Origin: Thermoplasmata archaeon
GTDB taxonomy: Archaea; Thermoplasmatota; Thermoplasmata; Thermoplasmatales; Thermoplasmataceae
NCBI GenBank assembly: GCA_021802165.1
Contig: JAKAAU010000129.1
Location: 1-5,116 of the forward strand
DNA: 5,116 nucleotides
Direction of reading: 5' to 3'
The notes below the pieces were generated by a model, which saw nothing but the letters and a program-made list of their open reading frames with translations, did no database searches and was not told the DNA's origin. This document shows, in pieces, positions 5,085-5,116 of the stretch. The first letter of the stretch is position 1; the number at the start of each line of letters is the position of its first letter. A program made the translations under genes and the position numbers.

Positions 5085-5116
5085 ATTCGGAGACAAAACC
5101 GGAAGGTATGTAGGAA
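5071..5116 (+). CDS. Start of the next hyf operon gene (partial, product not identifiable; HyfG-type catalytic subunit expected)
   Basis: ATG 5071 opens 15 codons (MKYYEFGDKTGRYVG) to the window edge and overlaps the hyfF 3' end by 14 bp. GGTGGTG at 5060-5066 is its ribosome binding site, 4 nt before the ATG, and matches the site used by hyfC. A later ATG at 5081, in the ATGA overlap, stops after ten codons and is rejected. In related archaeal and bacterial loci, hyfF is followed by the large [NiFe]-hydrogenase-like subunit (HyfG/HycE, sometimes fused to a NuoC-like domain). That identity rests on gene order only; the 15 residues show no diagnostic motif. Confidence 0.5.
   Translation, partial: MKYYEFGDKTGRYVG

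Noticed and set aside
5081..5113. ATG 5081 (ATGA overlap with the hyfF stop) as start of the next gene
   Set aside because: The frame stops after ten codons; the frame from ATG 5071 stays open and has its own ribosome binding site.
1..5116. CRISPR array, tRNA, rRNA or insertion sequence
   Set aside because: No regularly spaced repeats, no cloverleaf-like segment, and no transposase or terminal inverted repeats were found by eye on either strand.

Overview
The window looks like a chromosomal stretch from an AT-rich archaeon, most likely of the Thermoplasmatales (Ferroplasma/Cuniculiplasma-like). The evidence is archaeal expression signals and gene content. Three genes (cobN-like, ogt, and a NifX/NafY-like gene) have a TATA element centred 24-27 nt before their ATG, which implies leaderless mRNAs. 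Genes inside the operon on the right carry Shine-Dalgarno sequences matching the archaeal 16S tail (GAGGTGATC, GGTGGAGGAG, GGTGGT). The lineage is inferred; no rRNA is present to prove it.

Left part (1-1464): the 5' part of a cobN-type cobaltochelatase gene runs leftward off the window edge. It is divergent, across 114 bp, from ogt, an O6-alkylguanine-DNA methyltransferase with an intact PCHR active site and a bacterial look. A 61-codon open frame overlaps the 3' end of ogt. Its first ~40 codons resemble the N-terminus of a phytoene/squalene synthase and then lose all resemblance, so it is probably a gene remnant.

Middle (1465-2182): a small gene for a dinitrogenase iron-molybdenum cofactor (NifX/NafY) family protein with its own leaderless promoter, a T-rich terminator, then about 300 bp without a convincing gene. 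That stretch holds a GC-rich hairpin, a TATA-like palindrome, and the promoter region of the next operon. This region has a TTTAAATA box, a 13-bp palindrome over the expected start site, and a chain of two tiny ORFs (TAATG junction, then overlap with the hyfC start).

Right part (2183-5116): the start of a tightly packed membrane-complex operon, hyfC-hyfE-hyfF followed by the first 15 codons of another gene, with 4-, 4- and 14-bp overlaps. HyfC (NuoH-like), HyfE (NuoK-like C-terminus) and HyfF (antiporter-like NuoL/M/N family) are the membrane arm of a group-4 hydrogenase, formate-hydrogenlyase-like or hydrogenase-related (Ehr) complex that couples electron transfer to ion pumping. The usual first gene, hyfB, is not in front of hyfC. 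The catalytic subunit that would separate a true hydrogenase from an Ehr complex lies beyond the window.
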